A DNA stretch of 51,993 nt from Zygnema circumcarinatum (taxonomy: Eukaryota; Streptophyta; Zygnematophyceae; Zygnematales; Zygnemataceae): NCBI GenBank assembly GCA_037447605.1, contig CM074822.1:627767-679759 (forward strand), read 5' to 3'. The notes beneath the pieces were generated by a model. It searched no databases and was not told the origin of the DNA. It saw nothing but the letters and a program-made list of their open reading frames with translations. Positions 1 through 12,015 of the stretch are shown piece by piece. Position 1 is the stretch's first letter. Each line of letters begins with the position of its first letter. Position numbers and translations under genes: made by a program.

Positions 1-81
1 GGAGGGGGAGGGGGAGGGGGATGGGAAGGGGGAGGGCGAGGGCGGGGCCGTGGGCGGGGGCGAGGACAGCTGGCGCCCGGC

Positions 82-3000
82 ATGAGGCCCGTCTCTGAGG
101 CAGATCGCATCAGCATTGCCGAGCGCTTGGAGAATTTCAGGGGAAGCCAGGATACAGGTGAGAGAGAGAAAGAGAGAGAGAGCAACACTCAACTTGGGAA
201 GAAACTAACTTCTATGACTAAGTTTGAAGGTTTTTGCGGCTTGAAAGGGACGGGGATTCCTGATTGTTAAGGAAATCCTAGTTCAATGGAATGCTTGCAG
301 CTTATACCGCTGCTGGATTGTACTTTGCAACGAACTCCTGTGACGAACCTTTTGCTAGCTGAAAGGGAAAGGGATTCCTGATTGTTGAGGAAACCTAATT
401 AGGGTTCCGGGATGCCGGTTCTGCATATCAAACCACCGGTGGATTGTACTCTGCTTGAATATTTTGTAGTGCAGGCGTTTCATCGGCTTGCGGATTGTTC
501 AGTGGCCTTTGAAAGGATGCAGGTGGCTCTTCTCTTAAGGATTGGCTGTGGTTGTGTGGAGGATGGGGGCAATAGAAATGACCTTTGAAGCGGGTTTGTC
601 GAATCACGATAGGGCCATTGTGCACGACCTGTGCAGAAAGCATGGGTTGGTATCCAAGAGTCAAGGGTAAGCACATCCCCCTCCCGATTTTGCTTATAAA
701 ATTCCGCATTTCATGGACAAGAGGAGTATTAGTATTAGAGATGGCTTTACTAACAATGGCACGAGCCTCGCAATTGGTACATATATTTATTGACGAAAGC
801 GAACTACTGTATGCACAAATTTGTTGGTTTCCGAAGACTCGCCGGTTTATTTGTGCACAACATTCCTATGGTGCCGTATGTTGTGTTTTACCTTTGTAGA
901 TGTTGTTAGAGAACGAACGAAAGTAGAAAGTGCTAATTGCTTGCAACATTTTCTCTCTCTCTCTCACTCTTTCGCTCCCTCTCTCCCCTTATGCAATGCA
1001 GCAAGGGTGATGAAAGGCGTGTGACGGTTTCCAAACCACGAGATCATCTTACGCAGACATCCTCCGGCACCTTGTTATCTTTCTCTCCTGAATCACAAGT
1101 GGCCATCTATGAGCTTATGCTGCACTTTCCGCCAACAGAACTGGAGTTAACCTCTGCTCTTGGAGAAGCAGGAGCAAAGTCAGAAGTCGTGACTTTTAGG
1201 GTTATTTCTAAATCTGCACTCAGCAAGCCTAAACAGATCCGTTCTGGAGTAAACGAAACCAACAATCAAGCATTAGCTCTTGCTTCACGGCTTCAGAAAA
1301 TGCCTGCTCTCCAACAGGTTTGCTTACACTCCAATACTTGTACTTCAGTTCAGTTTGCAGATGTATGGGATATTTCTGGTTCTAAATTCCTCATTCTTGT
1401 ATCGTTCTGAATTGCTTATCCTATGCAGTTTTAGTTTGTTGTGCGTCTGTATCTGTCAGACGACGTTGCCATAGTTTGTTTTTCTTAACATTTTGTATAT
1501 TGGATGTTTCAGCTGCTTCCAAGTGTGCTCTTGTTTGGTTCGTGGTTTGTTGGAGACAGATGGCGAAGGAAAGGTCCAAACTGCCTATTGCCTGCTTCCG
1601 TGAGATGATCACTCAAGCAGTCGACAACAACCAGGTCAGAATGCCCCTCTGCTCACATCTCCTGCATCTCATCTCTCCATCTCTCAATTCATGTTTTCCT
1701 TACAGTTTTGAAAAAACAGCAGTGGCATCCCGCGGGAAGTTGGATTAGATACCCCTTTTTTTTTCAGTAATGACTAGTTTTTCTATGCAGTGATTGGCAG
1801 ACTCATGTGAGGAGAAGTGGTCTTTTGCGCTGCCTTTTGATATGTGCGTTTGTGTTGTGCCTTTGGCGGTGCAGGTGGTGCTCATAGCGGGGCAGACCGG
1901 CTGCGGCAAGACCACGCAGGTCGGACTGTCTGCCTCCCTCCATATGTACGAACGACCTTCTGCCTTCGTCTGGTTAGGGCTGACTAACTGACTAACCTCG
2001 GCCGGTTACTTCTCACTTTTAGGGTTTTTAGGGTTCGTAGGGTTTTAGGGTTTTCGGCTGCTAGGTCTGACTAGAATTGGCCGGTCAGTTCTGACTAACC
2101 TTTGGCCGGTAGGTCCTTTGGCCGGTTAGATCTTACTAACCGACGAACCTTTGATCGGTTAGGGCTGACTAACATGACTTAATTGAAATATGCGTTGCTG
2201 ACCATAAATGTCAGCCGCTAGATTTGACTAACCTTCAGCCGCTAGATTTGACTAACCTTCAGCCAAGAGATTTGACTAAGCTTCAGCCGCTAGATTTGAC
2301 TAACCTCCAGCCGCTAGATTTGACTAAGCTTCAGCCGCTAGATTTGACTAAGCTTCAGCCGCTAGATTTGACTAAGCTTCAGCCGCTAGATTTGACTAAG
2401 CTTCAGCCGCTAGATTTGACTAACCTTCAGCCGCTAGATTTGACTAACCTTCAGCCGCTAGATTTGACTAACCTTCAGCCGCTAGATTTGACTAACCTTC
2501 AGCCGCTACATTTGACTAACCTTCAGCCACTAGATTTGACTAACCTTCAGCCGCTACATTTGACTAACCTTTAGCCACTAGATTTGACTAACCTTCAGCC
2601 GCTAGATTTGACTAAGCTTCAGCCGCTACATTTGACTAACCTTCAGCCGCTAGATTTGACTAACCTTCAGCCGCTAGATTTGACTAAGCTTCAGCCGCTA
2701 GATTTGACTAAGCTTCAGCCGCTAGATTTGACTAACCTTCAGCCGCTAGATTTGACTAACCTTCAGCCGCTAGATTTGACTAACCTTCAGCCGCTAGATT
2801 TCTCTAACCCTCAACCCTAAAAACCCACTAACCCTAAAAACCCTTAAAACCCTTCGGCTGGTTGGTTCTGTCTGACTTACCTCAAATGTGGAACAATACT
2901 TCAGAAGAGATGACAGGGCTTTTGGAAATTTTGAGATTCCAACTGTACACTTGATTGCTGATGTGTGTGAAATTCTGATCATGATTCTGAAAATGTGATT

Positions 3001-6000
3001 TCTCTGAAAGCCCCCCCTTCAGTTGCTGGGTCGAACGGACATATAGAGATATAAGAAGGCGGGCAAACAGTTGATGCCATCCTCTGCTCTTCAGCTGAAC
3101 CTACTTCTGCATATGAGATAATCCCGTATTTGACCGATGAACCTGGAAACTTTCACCTGCAAATTAAGCCAATTATGCTTGTAAAGCGATGAACACAGCG
3201 TATTCATGAGGAGCTGTTGCTTATGCTTAGAACAAAAGCAGTATTATTATATTGTAAAATTCTTACTGATTGTTACATTGCTTTCTTTCTAAGCAGATGC
3301 ATGTTAGAATTTTTCTAAGCACGCGTAGTTTTGGAGAATTACGGGTGTTCAGGTTCCGCAGTTTATCCTAGACCATGCCTGGGAGCAGGGGAAGCCCTGC
3401 CGTGTCCTTTGTACTCAACCACGTCGAATCTCTGCGACTTCCGGTAAGGCGGAGCTGATTCGAAAGAGGGAGGGAGGGAGGGAGGGAGGGAGGGAGGGAG
3501 GGAGGGATGGGGGGAGGGAGGGAGGGAGGGGAGGGGGGGAGGAGGGAGGGAGGGGAGGGGAGGGGGAAGGAGGGGGGAGGGGAGGGAGGGAGGGGGGGAG
3601 GAGGGAGGGAGGGAGGGAGGGAGGGAGGGAGGGAGGGAGGGGGAGGGGAGGGGAGGGGGGGAGGGAGGGAGGGAGGGGAGGGAGGGGAGGAGGGAGGGAG
3701 GAGGGGGGAGGGGAGGGGAGGGGAGGGGGAGGGGAGGGGGAGGGGGAGGAGGGGGGGGAGGGAGGGGAGAGGGAGGGAGGGAGGGATGGGGGAGGGGAGG
3801 GAGGGGGGGAGGGAGGGAGGGGGGGAGGGGAGGGGAGGGAGGGAGAGAGGGAGGGGAGGGGAGGGGGGGAGGGAGGGGAGAGGGAGGGGAGGGAAGGAGG
3901 GGAGAAGGGAGGGAGGGAGGGGAGGGAGGGAGGGAGGGAGGGAGGGAGGGGCGGAACTGATTTAAAATGAGGGACTCTTCCTCTCCTTTAATAGTGTTTG
4001 GTTGGATTCTGAGGTTTGGTTTGTTGTGAGATTAGTGTAGGACTAGATTATAAAAATTGGTGGCTTACCAATATTGATGCCATAAAGCAAAGCACCAAGA
4101 AGCCCCAAAATGACTTTCTAGAACGGTTATTAAATGTTCTCGCATGCTCCACCTGTTGGTCTAATCCTGACTCTGTCAACTTCACACTTCTACATACATC
4201 ATTTTTGCCCTTCGAACATCAACAGTTTGTACGGAAGAAATGGAATAGTTGTGGACACTGCTTGAATGTTCGAACTGCATCATTAAACTCATGCTTGCGA
4301 TTGTCTTTCTTCACTGCAGTGGCTGAAAGAATTGCGTCAGAAAGGGGAGAACCCATTGGCCAAACAGTAGGATATCAGGTAAACATTCAATGCTTTAATG
4401 CTTTGGACCACTTCGAAGCAAGCAAACAAGCAAGCAACAACTTCTTACTTTCCCCTCCTCTCCTTTCCTCCAAATCGACCTGTTTTAACTTTCATGCTTG
4501 TTTTTGCTTCTGCAGATTCGGTTGGAATCCAAGGGTGGGCCCCACTCCTCCCTCATGTTGTGCACTACGGGAGTGCTACTTCGGAAACTCGTGCAATTGG
4601 GCACTTTAGAAAGCGGCTCTGCCTTTGGGGAAGATGACGATGTGGGATTGGATGCCACCCACATCATTGTGGTAAGACGTTTGCCCTAACCACATGAATC
4701 GATTGCATTGGGTAAAAAAGAATACTTGAGTTTGGGAGTCAATTTCTATGATTTAAAGCAATTACTGGCTCGTTTACAACCAGATTACTTATTAACACTG
4801 CAGAACAGTTATAACAACGAAACGTTTTGAGATAGTGTAGCTAGATGACCTCTTATGATCGATAACGGGTTTGCTTGTACTTTCGCCACTGGCAAAAGCT
4901 TTTCTCTGAAACAAACGAAAACTTTGATTAGCTTAGAGGAGGTTCTAATCAAACAGCGGGAGAGTTCTGGCAAATTTGGTACTTGAGTTTTATATTTATT
5001 AGCGCAATGAAAAGAAGAAACTTTGCTTTTGCGCCAAGTTAGAGTAGAAAATATAGCTGCTTCCTTGGTTTTAGAAAAAGACAAAGGAGAAGAAAAAATT
5101 CAAAGTTGGTGAGCAAATAAACTAGTTTTCGATTTTAAAAAAGAAGAGCCAGTGCGCTTGCTAAGAAAAGCCTTAGAAAGGAAAGGACTATGGGTGTGTG
5201 AAATGTATTGGACTTTTTGCATGGGTTGGATGGGTTTGTTGCATGCTGTAGGGACCTGTTGAAAGTCTAAGTAATCCAAATGAAGAAAATGATTGCAGAA
5301 GATTGTGTTAGTATTGCTACTTGGAAAGGGTTTTGCTGCTATAGCAAAACACTTTTTAGGGTTAAACTTTGTCATGTTTTAGTCTTGAACAATCGCAGGA
5401 ACAGATGTGACTATAATACCTGAAAGCCAATTTGCCCAATCTGCCCAATGATCTTATGGGACATGGGACAACGGCTCCGTCACTTCCAGGAAAACCATGA
5501 AATTTAGTGCTTACATTTTGTAGTGAAGATTCAATATGTGAATGTCGCGAGAAGGCCGACTGTATTTACGGATTTAACTTCTACCTTCTTTGCTGATTTT
5601 CTCTGTCTGAATTTTGAGTCAATCTGCATTTCTCGGGAGCTCACTGGCTATCTGCAATTGTTTAACTATTCCCAATATTTGGCTGTTGTGAAAAGAGAAT
5701 GCATAAGCAGGACCATACATTTCCGTTTTCCATTATTTGCCCGAAATTGACTGGTACTGATTCTTATGTCCATGCAGGACGAGATCCATGAACGTGACCG
5801 ATACGCAGACTTTATGCTTATCATCCTCAGGTGATAAAAGCCACCCTTTTCTTATATACATTGAGTTGCTTAGGTTACAGTAGCGAGTTAAGTTTTTTTT
5901 ACTAGTAGTAAATTTACCAATATTATTGCCCTCCTCCTTGGATGTCCAGCCAGTTATTTTGAGCATCTGAGGGTACGAAATCAAACTTTTAATAGAACGA

Positions 6001-9000
6001 GTAATTGCTGATAATCAGCAAACAAAAGGGCTGAGGTATGAGAAGTCACAGTGTTAGATCACTCTCCCCCACTCCCCCTTTCCCCGTTCCCCCTCCCCCC
6101 TCTCCCCCCTCTCCCGTCCCCCATCCCCTCTTTCCCCCCCACCCTCCCCCTCTCTCCCTCTCCCCTTCCCTCTCCCCCTCCCTGTCCCCCTCCCCTCTCC
6201 CTTCTATTCCCTCTCCCCCTCTCTCTCCCTCCTCTCCCTAAAGCTACTTTTTTCTTTCCTATAGGCTTTACTGACATGCTTAATTTGGACTTTCTTTTGT
6301 GCAGGGATTTGCTCCCGAAGTTGCCCGATCTTCGACTGGTAATTTCTTTTTTTTTTATAGTTCTAAACAAGCCATAAGCCTGCATGAAGATTTTATTTTG
6401 AAATTCTGCTGCAAATAGCCTTTTGGCCATAGAACCCATTTTATCCATTGAATTTGAATCATACACTAGTCTTCTGCTGCCCTCTCCCAGCATCCATTTA
6501 AGCTGCCTCTTACTATTGTCAGGAAATGGTATTTTTTTTCAGATTTTGATGAGTGCAACCCTAAATTCGGAGCTCTATTCGGACTACTTTGGAGGTTGCC
6601 CTATTGTGGAAGTGCCCGGCTTCACTCATCCTGTAAGATTCTTTTGTTGTTTTTGTTTTTTTATTTTTTTGTTATTGTTCGATGAGATTCATACGTCAAA
6701 AACATGAGTGAACAACTGCGAAGGTCTCAGTTCAAAACTGAGAATCAACATCGTATTCTCACAGATAGAAAAAGTGGCAGAAAACAGTGGGAGAATGCAA
6801 GGCGAAAGTGTTAAAAATATAGTGTATGCAGTTTGGGCATTTAAAAACTATCTAACTATCTTAAAGGATCGATTGAAAAGGATAGATCTTTTGTGGGGCT
6901 ATTCGTGAGAGCAGGTGAAGTCATATTACCTTGAAGATGTTCTGAACTTCACTGGGTATGGAGTTAATGGGAGGGAGACTCCCACAAATGTGAGAGCGGA
7001 AAAGGATGGAGTCAATGGTGAGGCAGAGGAGGTGAGAGAGGATTGGACGGGGGAAGATGCGGCAGCCATGGATGATGCCATAAGCAGAGCATGGATGGGA
7101 GAGGACTTTGATCTCCTCATGCTGGTAGTGGGAGGGGGAGGTTCGAAACTCTGCAACTATGGCCATTCAGAAACAGGCTCTACTCCTCTTATGGTTGCGG
7201 CTGGTAGGTCCACTTACCATGATGGAAGGTGCTTTTATGATGGTGGGTAGTGCTCTTATCATGGTGGGTAGTGCTTTTGTGATGATGGGTAGTGCTCTTA
7301 TCATGGTGGGTAGTGCTTTTATGATGCTGGGTAGTGCTCTTATCATGGTGGGTAGTGTTCTTATCATGGTGGGTGGTGCTCTTATGACGTGGGTATTAGT
7401 AAGGGGAATGTGGTGTAGGTTTTGGATTTCATCTCTTTGTTTAAGGGACTCTTTTGTCCTATGGCTGCGTGGTCAGTGTTGAGATAAGCAGAAACCTTTA
7501 ATTTTGGAATTTTGTGAAGAAATTTTTACTTTCTTTGACTGAGCTAGGGAGCATGAGTTTGTATGTATTGCAGGAAAAGGTCGGAAAGAAGAAGTGGAAG
7601 AGCTTTTAGCCATGGGGGCAGATCACGAGCAGAAAGCTTTTGATGGAAGTTGTGCCATGGATTGGGCTCAACATTTCCAGCAGGTATACCCCCTATGATG
7701 TTGAGGATAGTATTCACCCAGTTAAGCTTATTTGGGTAAATCTGAAATGTTCCAACTTTTGGGTATCTCTCCAGCTTGCATACTTCTTCTCTATCCGTAT
7801 CTATTTGAAGCTTTGGACCTCTGCTACATCTCTCTTTCTTGCCTGCCAACTTCATAACTAAGGCATATGCCTAAATCATTATAACTGTATGACTAAGCCA
7901 TTTACGTTCTTACGATTTGCAGGAGGAAATAGTTGCAATTTTACAAAGGCATGCAGAGAAGAAGGAGAAAGAAGCAGCTGATGTGGCCGAAGCAGCAGTC
8001 CTTAAAAAGTATCAAATGTCAACCGACCAAGAGGAAACAGATATAGTACTCATCGAAGGTCTTTTGCAGTACATTTGCAGCCCCACAAATACTGATTTCA
8101 CCGACCTCGCAGACGGAGCAATTCTCGTATTCGTGCCAGGATGGGACGACATTTCTCGTCTCCGGGAAAAGCTCCAATCCTCTCCTCTCTTTGGAAATTC
8201 GTCTAAATTCACAATCTTACCACTCCACTCTCAAGTCCCTTCTTTAGAGCAACGCAAAGTTTTTCAACGCCCTCCCAAAGGAGTGCGGAAAATTGTCTTA
8301 GCCACAAACATTGCAGAAACAGCAATCACAATTGATGATGTTGTGTTTGTTATCGATACCGGAAGAGCGAAAGAAAAGAGCTATGACCCATATAGCAATG
8401 TTTCAACACTACAAATGACATGGATTTCTAGGGCCAGTGCTCGGCAGAGAGAGGGAAGAGCAGGGAGAGTCCGACCCGGAGTTTGTTATCATCTTTTTTC
8501 AAAGACGAGAGCAGCAGCTTTGCCTGAATTTCAAGTGCCGGAAATCAAAAGGACTCCTTTGGAAGAGCTTTGTTTGCAGGTGAGAGCTGTGCAGGGGGAG
8601 AGGTGTTTAGGATTGAGAAAAATAAACGTTTCATTTAGTACTGTTTGCTTGCTTTATGGTCTTGTCTGTAAGAGCTCTGTTTGCAGGTGAGAGCTGTGCA
8701 GGGGGATAGGGGTTTAGGGTTGAGAAAAATAAACGTTCCATATAGTACTGTTTGCTTGCTTTATGATCTTGTCCGTAAGAGCTTTGTTTGCAGGTGAGAG
8801 CTGTGCAGGGGGATAGGGGTTTAGGATTGAGAAAACGAAAAGTTCCATTTAGTACTATGGTGGGGAAGATCAGGGAACAGGGGAGGGGGGAGGGGAAGAG
8901 GGGGTGTGACTACAAAAAAGATCAGTAGAAAGGAGTATTTATTCGAGCATTCCAAGGAAAAATATGCATTTACAATAATCAGTGTTGTAGAGTAACTGAT

Positions 9001-11274
9001 ATAAGTTGAAAGTGGAACTTGTGGAAGCCTCTCAGTTCTCTCACCTTCATTATTTTTACCTTCTACAAGCTTCTGATCTTTTTGAGCCATTGATCAGCTT
9101 GTTTAGTGCTTGTACTAAAGTATCCATCAACAATTTCACTTGCACCCATTGAAAACAAACAGGCGTTTCGTATATGCGTTAAAGAATCCCCTCTTCTTTG
9201 CAGGTGAAATTGTTGAACCCAAATCTTGAAATCAGGGAATTCATCGGCAAAGCTATTGAAGCTCCCGTAGATGCAGCTGTGAAGAATGCTATCGAGCTTC
9301 TGCAGGATATTGGGGCTCTAAGTACTAATGAAAAACTGACAGAACTTGGGCAGCAACTTGGCTCTCTCCCACTCCACCCCACAGTCAGCAAAATGCTCCT
9401 TCATGCTGTTTTGCTCAATTGCTTAGACCCTGCTCTTACAATAGCTTCGGCTACAACCTACAGAGACCCCTTTGTTCTTCCCATGAGCCCTATGCAAAAA
9501 CAGAGAGCATTAGATCTGAGGCAGCAATTGGCAAATATGTATGGGGGAGGAAGCGATCATTTGGCACTTATCGCTGCTTTTGAGATGTGGGAGGGAGCGA
9601 GACGCAAAGGGAAAGAGCAGGAGTTTTGCTCCCAGTACTTTGTTTCTGGGGGGACTATGAATATGCTGGCAGGAATGCGAAGGCAATTGCAAGGAGAGCT
9701 TTGCAGAAAGGGCTTTATTTCTAGTGAGGATCATGCATGTAGTTCGAATGCACAAAACCCAGGCATTATTAGGGCAGTTTTAGCTGCAGGAATGTACCCA
9801 ATGGTTGGTAGTTTGCTCCCTCCCTTACCCGGAGGGGGAGGGAGGAATACCCTAGTACAAACTGCGAGAGGAGAGAAGGCTCGTATTCATCCACATTCTA
9901 CAAATTCTAGGTTTCTCCATCAAGGAGGGCTTTCTGAGGGGGGATCTAAGGAAGCTTCTGCCCAGCCATTACTTGTGTTTGATGAGGTTACAAGGGGGGA
10001 GTCCTTAGTAACTATTCGGTCTTCCACAGTGGTGAAACCCCACTCACTTGTACTCATTGTAGCGGAGATGGTGGTCTGCGCTATAAAGAATTCTGAGGAC
10101 GATGCAGAAGAGGGAAAGAAGGCAGAGGAAGAACAAAAAGCTCAAGCTCAAACAGCACCTCCTGAAGCGGTAGAAGAAGAAGAAGAAGAAGAGGAAGAGG
10201 AAGAGCCGGAGAGTGATGATGATGCTCCATTGAAACCCAACCCTTTGAGCAAAGAGGAGAGAGCTAAGAGGGAGCAGGATGAGCTTATGAGTGATCCGGA
10301 GAGGAGAGTTGTGGTCGTATTGGACCGATGGCTGCGCTTTGAAACGACGGCGTTTGAAGCAGCGCAGCTGTTCTGCCTCAGAGAGCGATTGGCAGCTGCT
10401 TTTGCTTTTCGGGTAAGCCTTTTTAAATCACTTTCGTCATCTCCTAAATTTGACATGTTAGAGGTGTTCAAACTTACACAAGTTTCATACATGTGGATTT
10501 CTAAATCAGGAATGATTTCGGGTAAAATTTGTAGTAAAGGTGAAACTTTTAAGAGGTGCTGTTTTTAACCAGATTCTGTATAGCAACAGGCTAACTCTGA
10601 ACCCCCTATCGCTTTCTGTTATGAATTTGAAATGGGATTTTAGACGTGGACTCTCTCTCTCTCTTTCTCAACACCCCCACCCCCCCTCCCCTCCTTCCCC
10701 ACTCTCTCTCTCTCTCGTTCTGTAGGTGAAGTACCCGAAGGAGCCGTTTCCTCCCATCTATGCGGTCTCTCTTTACACCATTGCCTGCATGCTTTCATAT
10801 GAGGGTGTCCTTAACATCCCTCCTCCAGTAGCCCTCAGCTCAATGCCCCCAATGGGCTCCCCTATGGGGACAGCCCACTGGCAACCTCCCCTTTTAAAAG
10901 CCGCCCCATCTGCACATATCCTCCCCAATACAAGCCGTGGGTCTGTTCAAGCAGGCCCTTCTAGAGGAGGTCTACCTTCACAGGGAAGGGGCCAATTTCC
11001 TGCAGGGTCTGTGAGAGGAGGCAGACAGGGGACTGGACGGGGGTCAAGTGATGAGGCTAGTCAGGGGCTCCATGGTTCAAGAGAGGATGGGAGTGAGAGA
11101 GGGAGAGGGAGAGGGAGAGGGAGCAACGTGTATAGCAGAGGGGCGTTTGCCCAGTCTAGAGGTAGTGGTGGTGGGAGAGGATCTTCAATCAATCCAAGGG
11201 ACCTTCAAGGAGGGACTTCTGAAGGTGGTAAACAACAAAGCAGTTCCTTTGATGCGAAGCGGCATCGGCGATGA
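82..11274 (+). CDS. DExH-box RNA helicase with R3H and ankyrin repeats (plant NIH/HVT1 type), 16 exons, 5' end uncertain
   Basis: Predicted ATP-dependent RNA helicase, probably nuclear by analogy with plant NIH/HVT1. Exons: 82-157, 576-666, 1002-1317, 1560-1634, 1875-1919, 3353-3443, 4320-4378, 4516-4671, 5778-5830, 6305-6338, 6543-6632, 6915-7203, 7574-7683, 7923-8579, 9204-10412, 10726-11274. They join into one 1299-aa frame. Visible in order: R3H domain (about residues 15-75); Walker A GQTGCGKT (192-199); QPRRISA; DEIH box (304-307); SAT (336-338); two ankyrin-like repeats inside the helicase core (about 422-505); ATNIAETAITI (622-632); QREGRAGR (670-677); winged-helix/HA2 region; an acidic Glu run; OB-fold; and a C-terminal RGG/RG-rich tail. 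The same R3H-DEIH-ankyrin order is known from plant NIH/HVT1. The frame stays open upstream to base 1 as an RGRGRG stretch, so the true start may lie outside the window. Family assignment is firm; RNA targets are unknown. Confidence 0.93.
240..460. repeat. Imperfect tandem duplication in helicase intron 1
   Basis: Two diverged copies of a segment of roughly 120 bp lie in intron 1. Both carry GGGATTCCTGATTGTT followed by GGAAA, and later a GGATTGTACT word, near 250/375 and 314/430. They are non-coding. Confidence 0.6.
2217..2812 (+). repeat. 24-bp minisatellite, about 25 copies, in helicase intron 5
   Basis: About 25 near-identical 24-bp units lie between exons 5 and 6. Because 24 is a multiple of 3, the array reads as an almost stop-free LQPLDLTN/K peptide repeat on the plus strand. 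No splice or start context supports translation. Variants (AAG for AAC, CTACAT for CTAGAT) recur in blocks, as expected from array slippage. Both flanks hold degenerate TTTAGGG/CCCTAAA words and GGCCGGTTAG-type spacer. Confidence 0.9.
3470..3955 (+). repeat. GGGA/GGGGA purine tract in helicase intron 6
   Basis: About 485 bp of almost pure G/A with dozens of GGG or GGGG runs spaced by one to three bases. It starts about 26 bp after the exon 6 donor and lies within intron 6 (3444-4319). The sense transcript would carry a dense series of potential G-quadruplexes. The open frame through it is only low-complexity G/R/E. Confidence 0.9.
6058..6240 (+). repeat. C/T-rich tract in helicase intron 9
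   Basis: A pyrimidine tract of about 180 bp made of CCCCT, CCCTCT and CTCTCC units, in the intron between the DEIH exon (5778-5830) and exon 10 (6305-6338). It is about 65 bp from the acceptor, so it may act as a long polypyrimidine tract. It is non-coding. Confidence 0.8.
7219..7395 (+). repeat. 21-bp minisatellite in helicase intron 12
   Basis: About eight units of roughly 21 bp built on GGTGGGTAGTGCTCTTATCA with small changes. The array begins about 15 bp after the donor of exon 12, inside the intron that splits the ankyrin region. It is in frame with exon 12 for only 14 codons before a stop, so it is taken as intronic. Confidence 0.85.
8565..8800 (+). repeat. 107-bp tandem triplication of the exon 14 donor site
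   Basis: The last 15 bases of exon 14 (GAGCTTTGTTTGCAG) and the following intron start (GTGAGAGCTGTGCAGG) occur three times. The exon/intron junctions fall after 8579, 8686 and 8793, exactly 107 bp apart. The third copy is the most decayed at its 3' side. Copy 1 is the donor that keeps the frame into exon 15 (starting 9204). Use of copy 2 or 3 would shift the frame; a stop (TGA) appears at 8688-8690. Confidence 0.9.
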
Positions 11275-11507
11275 AGGGAGGATATGGTTTTCAGGGAGCA
11301 GAGGATGGCTACCTTAGTGGAAATACCGATGACACGGAAAGTAAGGAAGTTTTTTTAGGGGAAAACTGGTTCTTGGGGGTATGTCAATGAATAATTAGGG
11401 TTTCATGATTTGAGATGAGAAGCATGGTGAAAAATAATGGGTTCATGTTTACTGAACTTCACACGCCCTGTTAAAAAGGTTTGACAGCCCAATCTGTTGT
11501 TGATGTT

Positions 11508-12015
11508 TGGATCCATTGGTTCAAAGCAATGGAATTTTTGTAAACCATCAGATTGAATGTTTGACAACCATTGCCAGCACAGTTCCAACCACGGTTAGGA
11601 TCATTGAATGGCAGACAAAATCAATCAGCATGAGTTGAACTGGCCAACCATTGAAATGGCTGACTGAGCCAACCGTTGCCATTGCCATGGCTGGAAGCAT
11701 TGAATGGCTGACCCAGATAGCCATCGCTAGTGATTGGAAGTTTGGAACCATTGGACGCCAAACCAAACCTTGTCGCATCCATTGAATGGAATTCAGCCAG
11801 CCATTGGCAATTGTTGGAACCATTGGATGGCGGACCTAACCAACCATTGTCAACGGTTGAACCCATTGAATAGCGGATCCATGCAAACCATTGCTAACGG
11901 TTGGAACGATTGAATAGCAACCCTAGCCAACCATTGGCATGTGTTCGAACCATTCAGTGGTAGACCAGCCAACCATTGGCCATAACTGTCAACCATTGGC
12001 AATTCAGTGGTTCAA
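11508..12015. repeat. Degenerate CCATTGG/CCAATGG array downstream of the helicase
   Basis: About 500 bp in which ACCATTGG, CCATTGAATGG and AACCATTG words recur every 15-30 bp, interspersed with GGC/GCCAACC. This is the first of six sites of the same family in the window. It begins about 230 bp after the helicase stop codon and contains no gene. Confidence 0.8.

Noticed and set aside
82-270. Helicase exon 1 read straight through to the stop at 270 as a 62-residue protein
   Set aside because: A GTGAGA donor after 157 joins in phase to 576, restoring the R3H domain; the readthrough tail is intron.
9510-9755. Minus-strand open frame inside the helicase coding region
   Set aside because: It is a shadow of the conserved plus-strand exon 15.
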